Positions 36,363 through 47,335 of a stretch of DNA of 64,000 nt are shown piece after piece. Each line of letters starts with the position of its first letter. Positions within the stretch are counted from its first letter, which is position 1. Where the stretch lies: contig CM043963.1 of assembly GCA_014529385.2 (NCBI GenBank), positions 106,175,912 through 106,239,911 of the forward strand, written 5' to 3'. The DNA is from Adiantum capillus-veneris (Eukaryota > Streptophyta > Polypodiopsida > Polypodiales > Pteridaceae). Below the pieces are notes generated by a model. The model had not been told where the DNA came from. It made no database searches and worked only from the letters and a program-made list of their open reading frames with translations. Made by a program: the position numbers and the translations under genes.

Positions 36363-37240
36363 TCTATACTATATATAATTGAGTCTAAAATTTTCAAGGA
36401 AGCAGAGGGTATCCATGTGTCATTCTCTCTTTTATATCAAAAACCTTAAGAAACATTTGGTTTGAAATGTAAAAGTGAAACGGCAAGTCAAAAGTCATTT
36501 TGGTTTGAAATCTATACTATATATAATTGAGTCTAAAATTTTCAAGGAAGCAGAGGGCATCCATGTGTCATTCTCTCTTTTATTTCAAAAACCTTAAGAA
36601 ACATTTGGTTTGAAATGTAAAAGTGAAACGGCAAGTCAAAAGTCATTTTGGTTTGAAATGTAAAAGTGAAGGGTAAGTAGCAAATCATGTAAATCATGTG
36701 ATGGTAGAAAATCAAAAGACATACTTTTGAGAAATGTGATAGTAAAAAATAAAAAGACTTAGTTTTGACTTCTTAGTTTTTGCAAAAAGTCACAATACTT
36801 AGTACTATCTATAATTGAGCTTAAAATTTTCAAGAAAAGAGAGGGCATCCATGTGTCACTCTCTCCTTCATTTCAAGAACTTACTTTAAGAAACATTTGG
36901 TTTGAAAGGTAAAAGTGAAGGGTAAGTCAAAATCATTTGGTTTGAAATGTAAAAGTGAAGGGTAAGTTTTTGCAAAAAGTCACAATACTTAGTACTATCT
37001 ATAATTGAGCTTAAAATTTTCAAGAAAAGAGAGGGCATCCATATGTCACTCTCTCCTTCATTTCAAAAACTTACTTTAAGAAACATTTGGTTTGAAATGT
37101 AAAAGTGAAGGATAAGTCAAAATCATTTGGTTTGAAATGTAAAAGTGAAGGGTAAGTAGTACACTAATGGTAGAAAATGAAAAGACTTAGTTTTGATTTA
37201 TTTTGTCAAAAAGTCACAGTACTTAGTACTTAGTACGATA
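36363..37240 (+). repeat. Tandemly repeated Helitron 5' terminus
   Basis: The terminal sequence occurs at 36363 and again, also after A, at 36511 (148-bp period, nearly identical). Degenerate copies starting 'ctataattgagcttaaaatttt' lie near 36810 and 37000. Each is followed by 'catccatgtgtca' (or 'catatgtca') and 'aagaaacatttggtttgaaa'. Confidence 0.85.
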
Positions 37241-37413
37241 TATATTTTTATATTTTTTAAAGTCTTTAGCAAGGCCATGGAGTTTCACTTCAGCCTTCAA
37301 TTTTGAAGGGTGATTACTTTTGTTTTTGTAAAGGGTGGCTCTACTTCGTAGCTTGGGAAAATAATGAGCAACGAGATGTGTCACACATCGATAAGTTGGT
37401 TCGCCTCGAATAT

Positions 37414-37416
37414 GCA

Positions 37417-37475
<59 letters not shown>

Positions 37476-37590
37476 GCACATCACACGTCTGAAAGAGAGA
37501 GATTAGGTTTCATTTTCTACGGCACTATCGTGTGTGTCGCAGGTCTGAGAGAGAGAGAGAGAAAGAGATGTCTTCATTAATTTGTTGTAG

Positions 37591-37671
<81 letters not shown>

Positions 37672-38088
37672 AATCCCATTTAGTCCTGCTGAGGAGTGTG
37701 TATGTCTATTTCCGTTCGAAAGAGAGAGAGAGAGTGCCATTAATTGGCCTTAGCGCTTGACAGAGAATGCTCTCCCCCCCCCCCCCCCCCCCCTAAACTT
37801 GATAATGAACACAAACCGCTATTTACTTCATGTATAACTTCTCAAATGTTGCTGCAATAGGTCTCATATAGTCTCCTCTATCAACACCCTGGTTACCAAC
37901 AGCTGATCCGCCACGAGCCGCACACCCTTATACAACCTCAATCCTCTGCTGGCCGGGACGCCAAGACTCTGGATCCAATACATGTCCCACTAGCCACAAG
38001 CACTTGGTGAGCCACCTACTCCAAAAACGTTGTGTGTCCGCCACCCTTGATCCCGACGAGCTCCATTTTTTCCTAGCTGCGACCCTCC

Positions 38089-38144
<56 letters not shown>
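37414..38144. repeat. GT-GA, GT-GA, poly-C and GA tracts
   Basis: (GT)n then (GA)n 37414-37470; (GT)n 37594-37640 then (GA)n to 37669; C19 about 37774-37792; (GA)n 38095-38144. The GT-to-GA order is the same in both compound tracts. Confidence 0.95.
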
Positions 38145-38148
<4 letters not shown>

Positions 38149-39060
38149 TCCCACATTCGTCTCCACACTTTCTTCGTCTTTTTTCGGCCAGTCAACGGAT
38201 GCTACAATGTTGAGAGCTCCAACGTGACCATCTAGGCTTTTTAGCTTTCCCAAGTTTTCACATCTCGAACTCCTGACATAGCAGAAAAAAGGGGTTCTGC
38301 AAAGGGGACAAGTGGCATTGCTTGCCACAACAGTGCTCACGGCAATGGTCGTGCAAGGCGGGCCTTCCATTCAATGTTTGGGAAAAATGTGTCTCAGTTT
38401 AATATCATGTTGTTTTCAATTTCAAAAATGCCGATTGAGGGCAAGTGGAAAAGGACAAAATAGTGTAAAAACCTGCAAAATAAACGTAATTTTCTAAATT
38501 TTCTCTTGGAAAATTAAAGGAAAGCAATTTTGTACGTTTTAAAAAAATGATTTTTCTAGAACACTGACGTGATTGTATTAGAGGATGATCATTGCCAGTT
38601 GAGGGTATTGGCCTTGGTCTTAGAGTTAGCAATCGTTTGCTCATTTGGATCCTCCTTGGTGTTACATACCTAATGTGGCCTCTTTCTAGAAATGATGACT
38701 CCGGTCTCTTATTGTAGGGCTACCTCCATGCAGGTGCCTCCATTATAGGACTGTCTCCATGTCATTTTGCTTACATTTAGAGCTTGGTCACTTTGGAATG
38801 GCTAAATAGCCTTCCATCTTTGTTTGCAAGTCAAGAAAATTGGTGGCTTTTCGAAGATAAATGCTTGATTTGATTGAGTGATGAGACAGATCTTGAGCAA
38901 GTTCTTGCTAACCGAGAGGGCCTCAAAAGTCAACCATGTGAAAGGCTATGCCCGTTTCGAGGCTCTTAACCACCACAATTAGATAGGTAGAGAGAAAAGA
39001 GCTGGCTCGTGACCGAGCAGAAAGTAGGCTTGGTATGCTTCATTTTAATACTACAAACTA
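38145..39060. other. Helitron H2 interior, nothing recognised
   Basis: No ORF with protein-like composition, transposon end or RNA gene could be supported in this stretch on either strand. Confidence 0.45.
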
Positions 39061-39061
39061 G

Positions 39062-39244
39062 ACACACACACACACACACACACACATACACACACACACA
39101 CACAGACGTTTTTCTTCCTACTAACGTGGTTTGAGACCCGTTAATCTTGAGACCAACTAATCTCGACTCTCAGCTATTAAGTTTAGGCAAACCTTATCCA
39201 ATCCAAACATTGTTAGCAACAAGTCGTATGTTGCATAGCAAGTT

Positions 39245-39283
<39 letters not shown>

Positions 39284-39411
39284 AGAAGAAGATCACAATA
39301 GACCTAAAAATATTAGCCGATGAACGTTGATTTTTGAACTCAAGGGCTTGCATGCTCACCTACTTACAGAAGGAGAGGGGGACACAGTGACCTCAAAGGG
39401 TACGCGATAAC

Positions 39412-39487
<76 letters not shown>

Positions 39488-39904
39488 ATCCTTAAAGGTG
39501 AGATTGACCTATGGGACCGAGTACACCATGGAACATGCTTGAAGACTATGGATATAAGGGTGGCCACTAACAAGTTGAATCCATGAGGTGGCTAGGAGAG
39601 AAAGGTATGTAGGCCATGGTATGGGCTAAAATGTGAGTAAAGCAAGTTTGATGTGATCAAAATCTGAGCACTCATGTAGGGTATGATGATTGCACTCTCA
39701 AATTGTTAAGGGATATAATTCGCGTACAGAAAGATAGTCTCCTCCATGTAGTGCCTCAATGCTCTGTCTCACATTTAAGGGAGTTGGAGCTGCGCCAATT
39801 GGCTGCTATGGTATAAAATATGGGTAAGGGCAACCATGTGAATGGTTGAATACATTCTGCTCTCTCAAAGAAGAACATGCATGTGTGTATGTTTGTTTGT
39901 GTGT

Positions 39905-39936
<32 letters not shown>

Positions 39937-39937
39937 A
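39062..39937. repeat. CA, GA, GA and GT microsatellites
   Basis: (CA)n 39062-39104; (GA)n 39248-39278; (GA)n 39414-39485 (about 36 units); (GT)n 39898-39937. Confidence 0.95.
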
Positions 39938-40169
39938 TTTTGCAGCACTCCCTTTCTTTTAGCATGATGCCCAAAACTCTTGCAAAGAGAAATGATTGAG
40001 TGAACTTCTTTTAATTTCATTGCACTCACATTTTAAGGTGCCAATGGTGCCCAAATGTACATAAAAAACAATATGCGACTTATATTACTAACATGCTTAT
40101 GGTCAATTGCAAGAGACCTCAACATCCATGTGACGAGTCTTGGTAGATGCAAGTGTACATGCTTGCTAG

Positions 40170-40361
40170 TGAAGGAGTACAAGCGGAAGTGCGACGCGAG
40201 AGAGAGTGCGAGAAGAAGAGCACGACGATATGGTGAACTCGCTCTACTGTAATGTGTAGAGCATAGTGAGTTCTTATTAGGTTTTAACAAAACAATATGT
40301 GTACATACCTGGCGGCCCGCCCACTTACCTGGGCGACCACATTGGGCTTTATACCCCAACA
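40170..40361 (-). repeat. 3' LTR of copia element 1
   Basis: TGAAGGAG...CCCCAACA on the plus strand, 192 bp, differing from its partner at four sites. A polypurine tract (minus-strand AAGTGGGAGGT, 40362-40372) abuts it. Confidence 0.95.
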
Positions 40362-40450
40362 ACCTCCCACTTAAAGTCCAATGTGGTACTTTAAATGTGA
40401 GAGAAGCTACTATACAAGCTAATATACAAGAGATGTAGAGAAGTGATGTA

Positions 40451-40993
40451 CTACCCTACACCTAACTGCTTGCGAAAATGCGCAAAGCTCTCTGAGGGAA
40501 GTCCTTTTGTAAGTAGATCAGCAGGATTTTCTGTGGTGTGAACTTTGACAAGCTGAAGTTGCTTATCCTCGAACATTTCCCTGATGAAATGATACTTCAC
40601 ATCCACATGCTTTGTCTTTGAGTGATAAACTGGATTGCGAGCCAATTGTATAGCACTTTGACTATCACAATATAACACAGGCATCTCTTCTTTGATTCCC
40701 AAATCTGTTACTAGTCGATTAAGCCAAATTGATTCTTTGCATGCCTCTGATGCTGCAACATATTCAGCCTCTGTAGTAGACTAAGTAACACAATCTTGTA
40801 ATCTAGAACGCCATGATACTGCTCCACCAGCCAATGATTCTTTGCATGCCTCTGATGCTGCAACATATTCAGCCTCAGTAGTAGACTAAGTAACACAATC
40901 TTGTAATCTAGAACGCCATGATACTGCTCCACCAGCCAATGTAAAGGCATACCCTGACGTAGACCTTCGGTTGTCTAAGTCACCTGCATAATC
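40451..40993 (-). pseudogene. RNase H of copia element 1 (stops and duplication)
   Basis: The frame continues from RT through a TAA right after VKGFTD (40994), then DYAGDLDNRRST, AVSWRS, STTEAEYVA, and ends in LYCDSQSAIQLARNP, HTKHVDV-like residues and NPADLLTKGLP, a normal copia RNase H. A 105-bp in-frame tandem duplication (40731-40835 and 40836-40940) repeats the STTEAEYVA region. Both copies carry a TAG at the codon before STTEAEY. Confidence 0.85.
40731..40940. repeat. 105-bp in-frame tandem duplication in RNase H
   Basis: Copies 40731-40835 and 40836-40940 differ at one noted base (cctctgtag against cctcagtag). Thirty-five codons are duplicated and both copies hold the same TAG. Confidence 0.9.
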
Positions 40994-42856
40994 TTAGTCT
41001 GTAAAACCCTTTACACTTATCTCCTGACTCCCATAGCATATACGCATACTCTTTGTAGCTTTCAGGTATCTCAATATTCCTTTCACTGCCTCCCAATGTT
41101 TCTTGCCTGGGTTTGACATGTATCGACTTACTACTCCCACTGCAAATGCAATGTCTGGGCGAGTAGCAATCATTGCATACATCAAACTACCCACTGCAGA
41201 TGCATATGGAATCTTATCCATTTCAGCCTGTTCTTCCTCAGACACAGGACAATCTTGTTTGCTAAGTTTCACATATGGTGGCAATGGAACACTCAATGCC
41301 TTTCCCTTCTCCATATTGAAACGTTGCAAAACCTTCTCAATATACTCTATTTGAGATAACCAAATCAACTTCTTTGATCTGTCTCTCTCAATGCACATAC
41401 CAAGGATATTACTTGCCTCACCCATGTCTTTCATGTCAAACGATTTTGCCATCTTTGACTTCAAAGCTGAAATTTCTTCCAAGTGCTTGCCAGCAATCAA
41501 CATGTCATCCACATACAAAATAAGGATCAACCAACTACCATCCTTAGCCTTCTTTGTATATAGACAGTGATCGAACTCACTACGTTTGTAGCCTTGAGAA
41601 AGCATAAACTTGTGGAATTTATGGTACCATGCCCTCGGTGATTGTTTTAAGCCATAAAGACTCTTTAACAACTGGCATACCCAATCTTCCTTGCCTTTCT
41701 CAACAAACCCTTCTGGCTGCTGCATGTAAATTTCCACATCTAAATCACCATGCAAGAACGCTGTCTTGACATCCATTTGGTGCAACACCAAATCTAATAT
41801 GGCAACCAATGCAAGAAAGCATCTCAATGTTGTCATCTTGACCACCGGAGAGAAGACTTCATCAAAGTCAATGCCTTGTTCTTGCTTAAAGCCCTTGGCA
41901 ACAAGCCTTGCTTTGTACTTTGGCTGACTATCATGAGCGGTGATCTTATACCTGTAAACCCATTTACAAGGTAGAGCCTTTTTGCCCTGTGGTAATTTAA
42001 CTAGCTTCCATGTCTTGTTTTTATGCAGAGCTGTCATCTCTGACTGCATGGCCAATTGCCAATTCCCGGAGTCCTTCATTTGCACTGCTTCCTTGTAACA
42101 TGAAGGCTCATTGCAATCAGTCAACATGGCATAGTTCATAGATGGAACAAACTTATCAGGAGGTCGCGTGATACGTCCAGATCTATGCACAATAGGTGGC
42201 TCAGGCTCAGCCACAACCTGTGGTTCCACTCTATCCTGTCCTTGCTCCTCTTGAGCCCTGACATTTTGTCTTGCACGTGCAGGTCCATCTTCTTGGAAGA
42301 CAACTGTTCTAATCTCCTCAACCCTCTCTGGTTTAGAATGATATTTGGATTCATTAAAGTGAACATCATTGCTGCGGACAACCTTTTTGGATTCGGGGTC
42401 CCAAAGTCTGTACCCCATCTCACCAGAATTACCATAGCCTAGAAAGATGCACTTTCTACTCTTTGGCTCAAGTTTGTTCCTAAATTCCTTTGGAACGTGA
42501 GTATATGCCTCACAGCCGAAGACTCTGAGATGCTTGTATGAGGGAATTTTGCTTGACCATACCATCTCTGGCACTGAATCCTTCTGCAAAACCTTGCTAG
42601 GAGATCTATTTACAAGATGAACAGCTGTTGATACAGCTTCAACCCAAAACCCATTTGGCAGCTGTGCATTAGACAACATACTTCTGACCTTCTCTTGTAT
42701 GGTCCTATTCATCCTCTCAGCAACACCATTTTGAGGAGGATTGTAAGGAGCAGTAAGTTCATGTTTTATACCTTTTGACTCACAAAAGTCCTGAAAGGCC
42801 TTTGAAACATACTCTCCACCATTGTCAATGCGTAAGCATTTAAGCTTCTTGCCACT
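40994..42856 (-). pseudogene. Integrase C-terminus and reverse transcriptase of copia element 1
   Basis: Same frame as the upstream gag-integrase ORF, separated only by TAG 42857-42859. It holds the end of the integrase core (DNGGEY and a PQNGVAERMNRT-like segment with the catalytic E), the GKE-type C-terminal region (VFGCEAYTHVP, CIFLGYG), then RT with WKLVKLPQGKKALPCKWVY, ARLVAKGF, VKTAFLHGDL, SLYGLKQSPRAWY and the active site ILYVDDMLI. It ends at TAA 40994, inside the RNase H start. RT is otherwise intact. Confidence 0.9.
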
Positions 42857-44365
42857 CTAATTCTCCACAAGTGTTACAAACGTTTTGAAAACACTAAACG
42901 CTTGATCCTTGTGCTTGAGAAAGTAAACCCATACTTTCCTCGAGTCATCATCTATAAATGTCATAAAGTAAGAAGCTCCCCCTAGAGATAGGTTAGGCAT
43001 AGGTCCACACAAATCACTATGAACAAGTGCCAACTGTGTATCTCTTCTATTGCTTCTATGCTTATGTGGCTGTTGTGTTTGCTTACCATACAGACAATGT
43101 TCACAGAATTCAAAATCATTAAATGAAAAGCCAGCCAAATAACCAGAACGAGACAAGATTTCCATTCCCTTCTTGGACATATGTCCTAACCGGCTATGCC
43201 ACAAAGAAACGTTCGGCTGCTCGGTTACATTGATTACATTTTTAGAGACATTTGATACATAAATCATGTAAAGTCCTCCAGACTTTACTCCATGTGCTAC
43301 TGTCACAGAACCCTTGGATATCTTCCACATGTTCTGTCCAAAAGTGGTGACGTAGCCAGCATCATCAAGTAAAACTGTGCAAATCAAGCTCTTTGTAATT
43401 GCAGGAACATGTCTCACATTCTTCAGTGTGAAAGAAGAGCCATTCTGAAACTTCAATTGAACATCTCCAACACCTAAGATCTCACATGTCTGCCCATTGC
43501 CTAGCCGAACATGATCTTTAGTGGTCACATAAGAGGTAAACCACTCCTTGTTTGGAGACACATGAAGTGATGCCCCTGAGTCTATAATCCAGTCACTCAG
43601 TGCATTTCTATCAGATGCTGTAAGAAGAGCTGAGTCCATTGTATTCTTCAAGAAGTAGATGTCTCCTGACACTAGACTGTCATCCTCTGCAACAGTGTTT
43701 GTCACATTTATTTCTTGAATCTTCACTGAGGACTTGTTCTTCTCACCATGGTCTTCAGCTTTCTCTTTGCCTTTTTCTGCTTTCCATTCTCTGTAGTCTC
43801 TTTTCATGTGACCCTTCTTGCCACAATGGTAGCATTCTATGTCACTCTTGCCTTTAGCACTACGGGACTTGCTACGAGACTGATTCCTCTTTCCACCTTT
43901 GTACTTTTCTTTGGTCCTTCCCCTGACAACTAAGGCTGTTCCTTTGCCTTTGTCCATTGTCTTTCTATTGGTTTCTTTAGTAAGCAGACTTCCTTCTACA
44001 CCTGCTATGTTCAAACCATCTGGAGGTGCAGAATTACTCAAAGCTGTGCGAAAAGTGTCCCAACTTTCTGGCAATGTGATCAACAGGAACATAGCTCTAA
44101 CAGGTTCATCAAACTTGACACCTTGAGCTGACAACTGACTGTAGATTGTGTTGAATTCATTCAGATGATTGGACATAGGTGTCCCTTCTTTCATCTTCAA
44201 GTCAACAAGCTTCTTAAGCCAATATACCTGTGAAGCTGCACTCTGCTTCTCATAAAGATCACTAAGCTTTAACCATGCTTGATAAGCCGACATCTCGTCT
44301 GCTACATTGAAGTAAACGCTTTCTGCCAAAGTCAGCATAATGGTAGAAAGTGCCAATTCATCCAT
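42857..44365 (-). pseudogene. Gag-protease-integrase N-terminus of copia element 1
   Basis: 502 codons from an internal Met. Capsid part YEKQSAASQVYWLKKLV, MSNHLNEFNTIYSQL, MFLLITLPESWD; zinc knuckle CYHCGKKGHMKRDY, in which the last Cys is Tyr; protease IIDSGASLHVS; integrase zinc region HSRLGHMS...CEHCLYGKQ and core HSDLCGPM with the first D. TAG at 42857 ends it just before the second catalytic D. The true gag start lies upstream at 44555 in another phase. Confidence 0.9.
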
Positions 44366-44555
44366 TTCGTTCCATTTCGTGCCAATTCATCCATTTCGTT
44401 CAATTCATCCATTGTGGTTTTATCCCCTTGAGCTTTATAGGTTTTATCTGCTTCTTTTGTACCAACACGTGCCAAATCTGCTTCTTCCACAATGGGAAAT
44501 TGGTTCCATCCAGCTTCTTGATATTGTAAAGAGCAGTGTCCTGTGATCCAGCCAT
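44350..44555 (-). pseudogene. Gag N-terminus of copia element 1, frameshifted
   Basis: Beginning at ATG 44555 the protein reads MAGSQDTALYNIKKLDGTNF and WHVLVQKKQ, the usual copia gag start. A 29-bp tandem duplication (units from 44350 and 44379 on the plus strand) and other change put it out of phase with the rest of gag; a TGA follows soon. Confidence 0.75.
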
Positions 44556-45637
44556 AGCTACGCTTCACAGTGGTTTACTTTCCTGGGAAAAATTCAGCAG
44601 AGTTTCCCCTGTAAACTGACCTCTGAACCAATATCAACCTGTCAAATGAACCAAGAAAGCTTTAGATTCTGCATAAATTTCGGCAGAGTCTCCTTTGTAA
44701 AATGGCTCTGGTGTACTAAAACAGACCAAAAAACAGCTCAAAAAACACTGACTCTCTGACACTGTAAGCTGCGGGTAAACCTGTCCTGCACCTGTACTGT
44801 CTCTCACTGTCCTGTCACTGTCCTGTAAGCATAGACTGCGACAATGCCTCAATGGCAGTAAAGCAAAGATGCAATCCCAACTGTCTAACTCACAGTCAAT
44901 ACATCCTAGCTGCCTATCTAAGGGTGCTCGAGGGATCGCTACAAGACCTGTATCACCGAAAGGATCTCAACATTCGAGAATCCCCCAGCTCAATAAAACC
45001 TCACTCGACCCTCAACAAAGGCTGCAGTAAATCTGACAGTACATAGACTTCCGACAAAGTCATACATCCACAAATTTCCCACTATATGCTGTAACCGCTG
45101 CGGCGGTTGTTTGCTGCGTGACTCACAGCCAGCAAACCCTCAACAAACATACATCATCTCTGACAATACATCCCATGTGGAAGTACCTGCAATGTCAGGA
45201 TGAAATCTGGAATATCAAGCAGCAAACACAAGCTACCTGATGAACTAGTGGATGTTGCCTACAGTCTATGTGTAGATGCGTCCGTGTCGTATGTGACACG
45301 CCTCCAAGAACTATGAGCCGTCCTTCGATGTGTAGACAGCCACAAATCAACACTCTGGGAGTGTCGATATCCTCAGCACCTGCAGTCGTAGGCTGAAAAC
45401 CCCAAATTTGCAGAGTCGGATCTACACCCGCCGAGACCACGTAGTCGAAAATGGCCTGCGTAGACCTTTGTCGAAGCCGAACGGTGGCCGAGATGACCTC
45501 AGAATGAAATTCTGAGAACACCGAGCCCTTTGGGTTCACCCACAGGATTTGGGGCCATGTCTTCGCCTGTCGAATTTCACTCCAATCTGAGCTGGTGACT
45601 CTAGCCTCCTGCAGTGCTGCTCCGAGCCTCGATCTGA

Positions 45638-45649
45638 GCTCTGATACCA
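45638..45649 (-). other. Initiator-Met tRNA primer-binding site, copia element 1
   Basis: Minus-strand TGGTATCAGAGC, exact plant copia PBS, two bases from the LTR. The stretch from 44556 to 45637 between gag and PBS is non-coding leader. Confidence 0.95.
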
Positions 45650-45651
45650 GT

Positions 45652-45843
45652 TGAAGGAGTACGAGCGGAAGTGCGACGCGAGAGAGAGTGCGAGAAGAAG
45701 AGCACGACGATATGGTGAACTCGCTCTACTGTAATGTGTAGAGCATAGTGAGTTCTTATTAGGTTTTAACAAAAGAATATGTGTACATACCTAGCGGCCC
45801 GCCCACTTACCTGGGCAACCACATTGGGCTTTATACCCCAACA
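45652..45843 (-). repeat. 5' LTR of copia element 1
   Basis: 192 bp, TG...CA, followed by TSD gctag. Minus-strand start TGTTGGGGTATAAAGCC includes a TATAAA only 9-14 bases in, so the functional promoter position is unclear. Confidence 0.95.
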
Positions 45844-46282
45844 GCTAGATTGAGTGAAATCCAACCTGTAAATTTTGAAATTTATCCACATATAGAGACA
45901 AAGTTGCTATAGCTATGCAATCACCCCCAGGTTACACACCCATCATGAATACTACCTTTAAGAAGCAAACGACACACTACTCACCAAATCAATTGTGCAT
46001 ACCAATGGCAAATTTTCTTCTACTACTATGTGGTGTAATGTTGGCATGTTGGGTCATGGCTGGTACATGCATCCTAAGTGCCAACAAATAGCAGTCGATG
46101 ACTTAGTTGACTCTAATGCCCCAAATGCAAGACCGAAACTACGCGAGAGAAGCATGGGAGAGTTGCTATCATGACCAATGCCTTGATTGGTAAAGATGGT
46201 GAGAGGGGATGCTAACGCATCTAAAGGATTCGTTGTTCAATGCAAACACTATATCCAAAGAAGGATACCAGCTCTTTATTAG

Positions 46283-46476
46283 TCTATTTAGAGGGCCACT
46301 ACCACTCACCAGGGTCCCATATCAATTGTGTGAGGGGGACGTCTCTAGCCTAATCGCAAATTCGTTGCCTCCTTAGATAGAAACATAGGATGTTAAGACA
46401 AGACATCATGCGAAGGGAGCCTATTACTTAATTCATTCCCAAGAGACCTCAAATTGACTTGATAATTCTTGAACTC

Positions 46477-46522
<46 letters not shown>

Positions 46523-46859
46523 GATAGAGAGAAGGGGGGGGGGGGGGGGGGGACAAACTTGCCATGTTTAGGAGGAGTATGTTGGAGCTTGGCATGACCA
46601 ACTAGAAGGAGATTTGTCCTTGGTCCAATCCACAAGAGTGTGGAGAGTAACGACACTTCATTTCTCTCTATTTAGAGGGCCACTACCACTCACGAGGGTC
46701 CCATATCAATTGTGTGAGGGGGACGTCTCTAGCCTAATCGCAAATTTGTTGCCTTCTTAGAGAGAAACATAGGATGTTAAGACAAGACATCATGCAAAGG
46801 GAGCCCATTACTTAACTCATTCCCAAGGGACCTCAAATTGACCTGATAATTTTTGACTC

Positions 46860-46907
<48 letters not shown>

Positions 46908-47037
46908 TAGAGAGAAGGGAAAGTAGGGGGGAGGGACAAAATTGCCATGATTAGGAGGAGTATGTTGAAGCTTGGCATGACCAACTAGAAGAGATTTGTC
47001 CTTGGTCAATCCACAAGAATGTGGAGAGTAACTACAC
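46283..47037. repeat. ~384-bp tandem duplication, each with (AC)n
   Basis: Copies start at 46283 and 46667 ('tctatttagagggccactac'). Each contains 'gaaacataggatgttaagac', an (AC)n tract (about 46480-46520; 46861-46904) and 'gcttggcatgaccaactag'. The first also has G15 (46537-46551), which the second lacks. Confidence 0.9.
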
Positions 47038-47307
47038 TTTATTGGTTGTTCGATCTTACACTCGAAAAGGTAGACATAGTGTTGATCCAAAAGATAGATT
47101 TGTGCTTGGTTGGTGTGAATGTGGAGGGCACTTAGACCTTGTGTGTTGTGATACATTGTCATCTAGAAAGTAGTTATAGTGGTGGTTGATGCATAAGTGT
47201 ATTAAAGAGCTATAAAAGCTCACATGAAAATCATAGGCATTTGCCCACATTTTCCCTCCCTATGAAGGGAAGGAGAACAATGGTTGCTTCAAGTGATGCA
47301 CATGTAG

Positions 47308-47335
47308 CCGCGGCAACGCGCGGGTCACATACTAG
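47308..47335 (+). other. 3' hairpin and terminus of Helitron H2
   Basis: Stem CCGCG (47308-47312) and CGCGG (47319-47323), loop gcaacg, then gtcacata and CTAG. Perfect 5-bp GC stem. Confidence 0.8.

Larger units (their letters stand above)
40170..45843 (-). mobile_element. Copia element 1: complete Ty1/copia retrotransposon
   Basis: LTRs of 192 bp at 40170-40361 and 45652-45843, TSD gctag at 40165-40169 and 45844-45848, an iMet PBS, a PPT, and coding order gag, protease, integrase, RT, RNase H on the minus strand. Integrase before RT marks Ty1/copia. I count 4 differences between the LTRs (about 2%), so insertion is recent relative to element C. Proteins are disabled by a few stops, a 29-bp duplication in gag and a 105-bp duplication in RNase H. 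Confidence 0.95.
36363..47335 (+). mobile_element. Helitron H2 (non-autonomous, carrying copia element 1)
   Basis: The 5' end TCTATACTATATATAATTGAG at 36363 follows A. The 3' end has a hairpin CCGCG-gcaacg-CGCGG (47308-47323), 12 nt, then CTAG at 47335 and T after it. These are textbook Helitron features (TC start, hairpin, CTRR end, A|T target). Without the copia insertion (5.68 kb including one TSD) it would be about 5.3 kb. Its 5' part matches H1. No RepHel protein is present, so it relied on one elsewhere. A different element pair sharing these ends cannot be excluded, given the distance. Confidence 0.65.

Noticed and set aside
40711-40950. 79-aa minus ORF with an internal protein repeat
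   Set aside because: It is the wrong frame of the duplicated RNase H segment.
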